From NCBI GenBank assembly GCA_030435675.1, contig CM059621.1, positions 2,542,001 through 2,606,000 of the forward strand: a stretch of DNA of 64,000 bases. The letters are read 5' to 3'. Each line of letters starts with the position of its first letter. Within the stretch, counting starts at the first letter, position 1. Position numbers and translations under genes: made by a program. The notes under the pieces are model-generated. The model saw only the letters and a list, made by a program, of their open reading frames with translations, did no database searches and was not told the DNA's origin. Source of the stretch: Steinernema hermaphroditum (taxonomy: Eukaryota; Nematoda; Chromadorea; Rhabditida; Steinernematidae). Of this stretch, positions 63,547-64,000 are shown in pieces.

Positions 63547-64000
63547 ATGTTGGAGATGACCACGGAGCTGAAGCAAATCGAATTTATACTATATATTGTG
63601 GAAGGTAAAACAGCTAATTAGCTCAACAACGAACCGCGATTTTAGGTGCGATTATAATCGTTATAAACATACCAGTGATTATACTGATTTTTTTCTCTAA
63701 GCGCCTATCTGAATGTCATGAATTGGTGCTTGTAGCTGGCCTATGTCTCGCTGATACGATAGATGCGTTTGGCTACTTCACCGCTGGCATCAAGCGAACA
63801 GCAATGTACGCTGTTGGAATGGGTACGAATACAAAATCACATATATAAGAAAGGGCAATTTTAAGGTGAAACGCAAGATAATAATCTCAACTGCTTTTTT
63901 CAACCGCATCTGATCTCATTCTTTATTGGATATCAGCTAACTGCTATTCTCACAAGCTTATTGTCATTCGAGTGTTTCTCAGCTGTATTTTTTCCATACC
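63547..64000 (+). CDS. Srsx-like chemoreceptor GPCR, cut by window end
   Basis: Exons 63547-63604, 63646-63822 and 63866 to the window edge. The start MLEMTTELKQIEFILYIVEG and AIIIVINIPVIILIFF parallel the gene at 60238, with the same phase-1 first intron. Helix 2 reads GLCLADTIDAFGYFTAG. After an extra intron absent from the paralogue (GTACGA...TTTTAAG) it continues ETQDNNLNCFFQPH, FFIGYQLTAILTSLLSF and ECFSAVFFPY. The DRF of the first gene is ECF here, a loss of the usual Asp-Arg, which may affect G-protein coupling. The remainder lies outside. Confidence 0.7.

Overview
This window reads as nuclear DNA of a nematode, most likely a clade V rhabditid or diplogastrid. The evidence is nematode-restricted seven-transmembrane chemoreceptors of several families (Srh/Str-like, Srt and Srsx-like), very short introns of roughly 40-60 bp ending in TTTCAG or TTTAG, compact genes on both strands, start codons placed directly behind splice-acceptor-like sequence as in trans-spliced genes, and a high load of small inverted-repeat transposons. 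There are no bacterial operons, rRNA, functional tRNA or CRISPR arrays. The genus cannot be fixed from the sequence alone. All gene models below were assembled by eye from splice sites and reading-frame continuity.

Layout. 1-7.1 kb: a diverged hAT-type MITE, then two small two-exon genes for single-pass membrane proteins. The second has an intron of about 4.3 kb that holds a foldback element with tRNA-like arms and a complete PIF/Harbinger transposon (transposase plus MADF partner, TAA target duplication). 7.1-17.4 kb: retroposon fragments of two related families (here called A and B), an Srh-like receptor, another micro-membrane gene, an Srt receptor and a single-exon Str-superfamily receptor. 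18.4-27.6 kb: a cluster of further micro-membrane genes, broken up by retroposons and a Tc1/mariner-type MITE. 28-36.3 kb: small secreted proteins, including three short basic peptides of one apparent family, a mucin-like gene, a degenerate Kunitz protein and a Cys-rich single-pass membrane protein. 36.6-48.5 kb: hypothetical genes, a second Kunitz-like gene, a 408-residue proline-rich secreted protein and a divergent LC8-type dynein light chain. 51-59.6 kb: an EndoU endoribonuclease, then an inverted duplication holding two near-identical genes for a four-repeat secreted protein around two much more diverged chemoreceptors. 60-64 kb: two tandem Srsx-like receptors, the last cut by the window end.

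The genes do not form a pathway. The window looks like a fast-evolving accessory region (chromosome-arm type) made of chemosensory receptors, secreted proteins and small membrane proteins.

The most original signal is a set of eleven loci for very small single-pass membrane proteins (about 49-106 residues). Where both exons are visible, the family has a tiny first coding exon, in four genes exactly 37 nt, a phase-1 intron, and a second exon encoding two to about twelve residues, one membrane helix and a short basic tail. I do not recognise this family.
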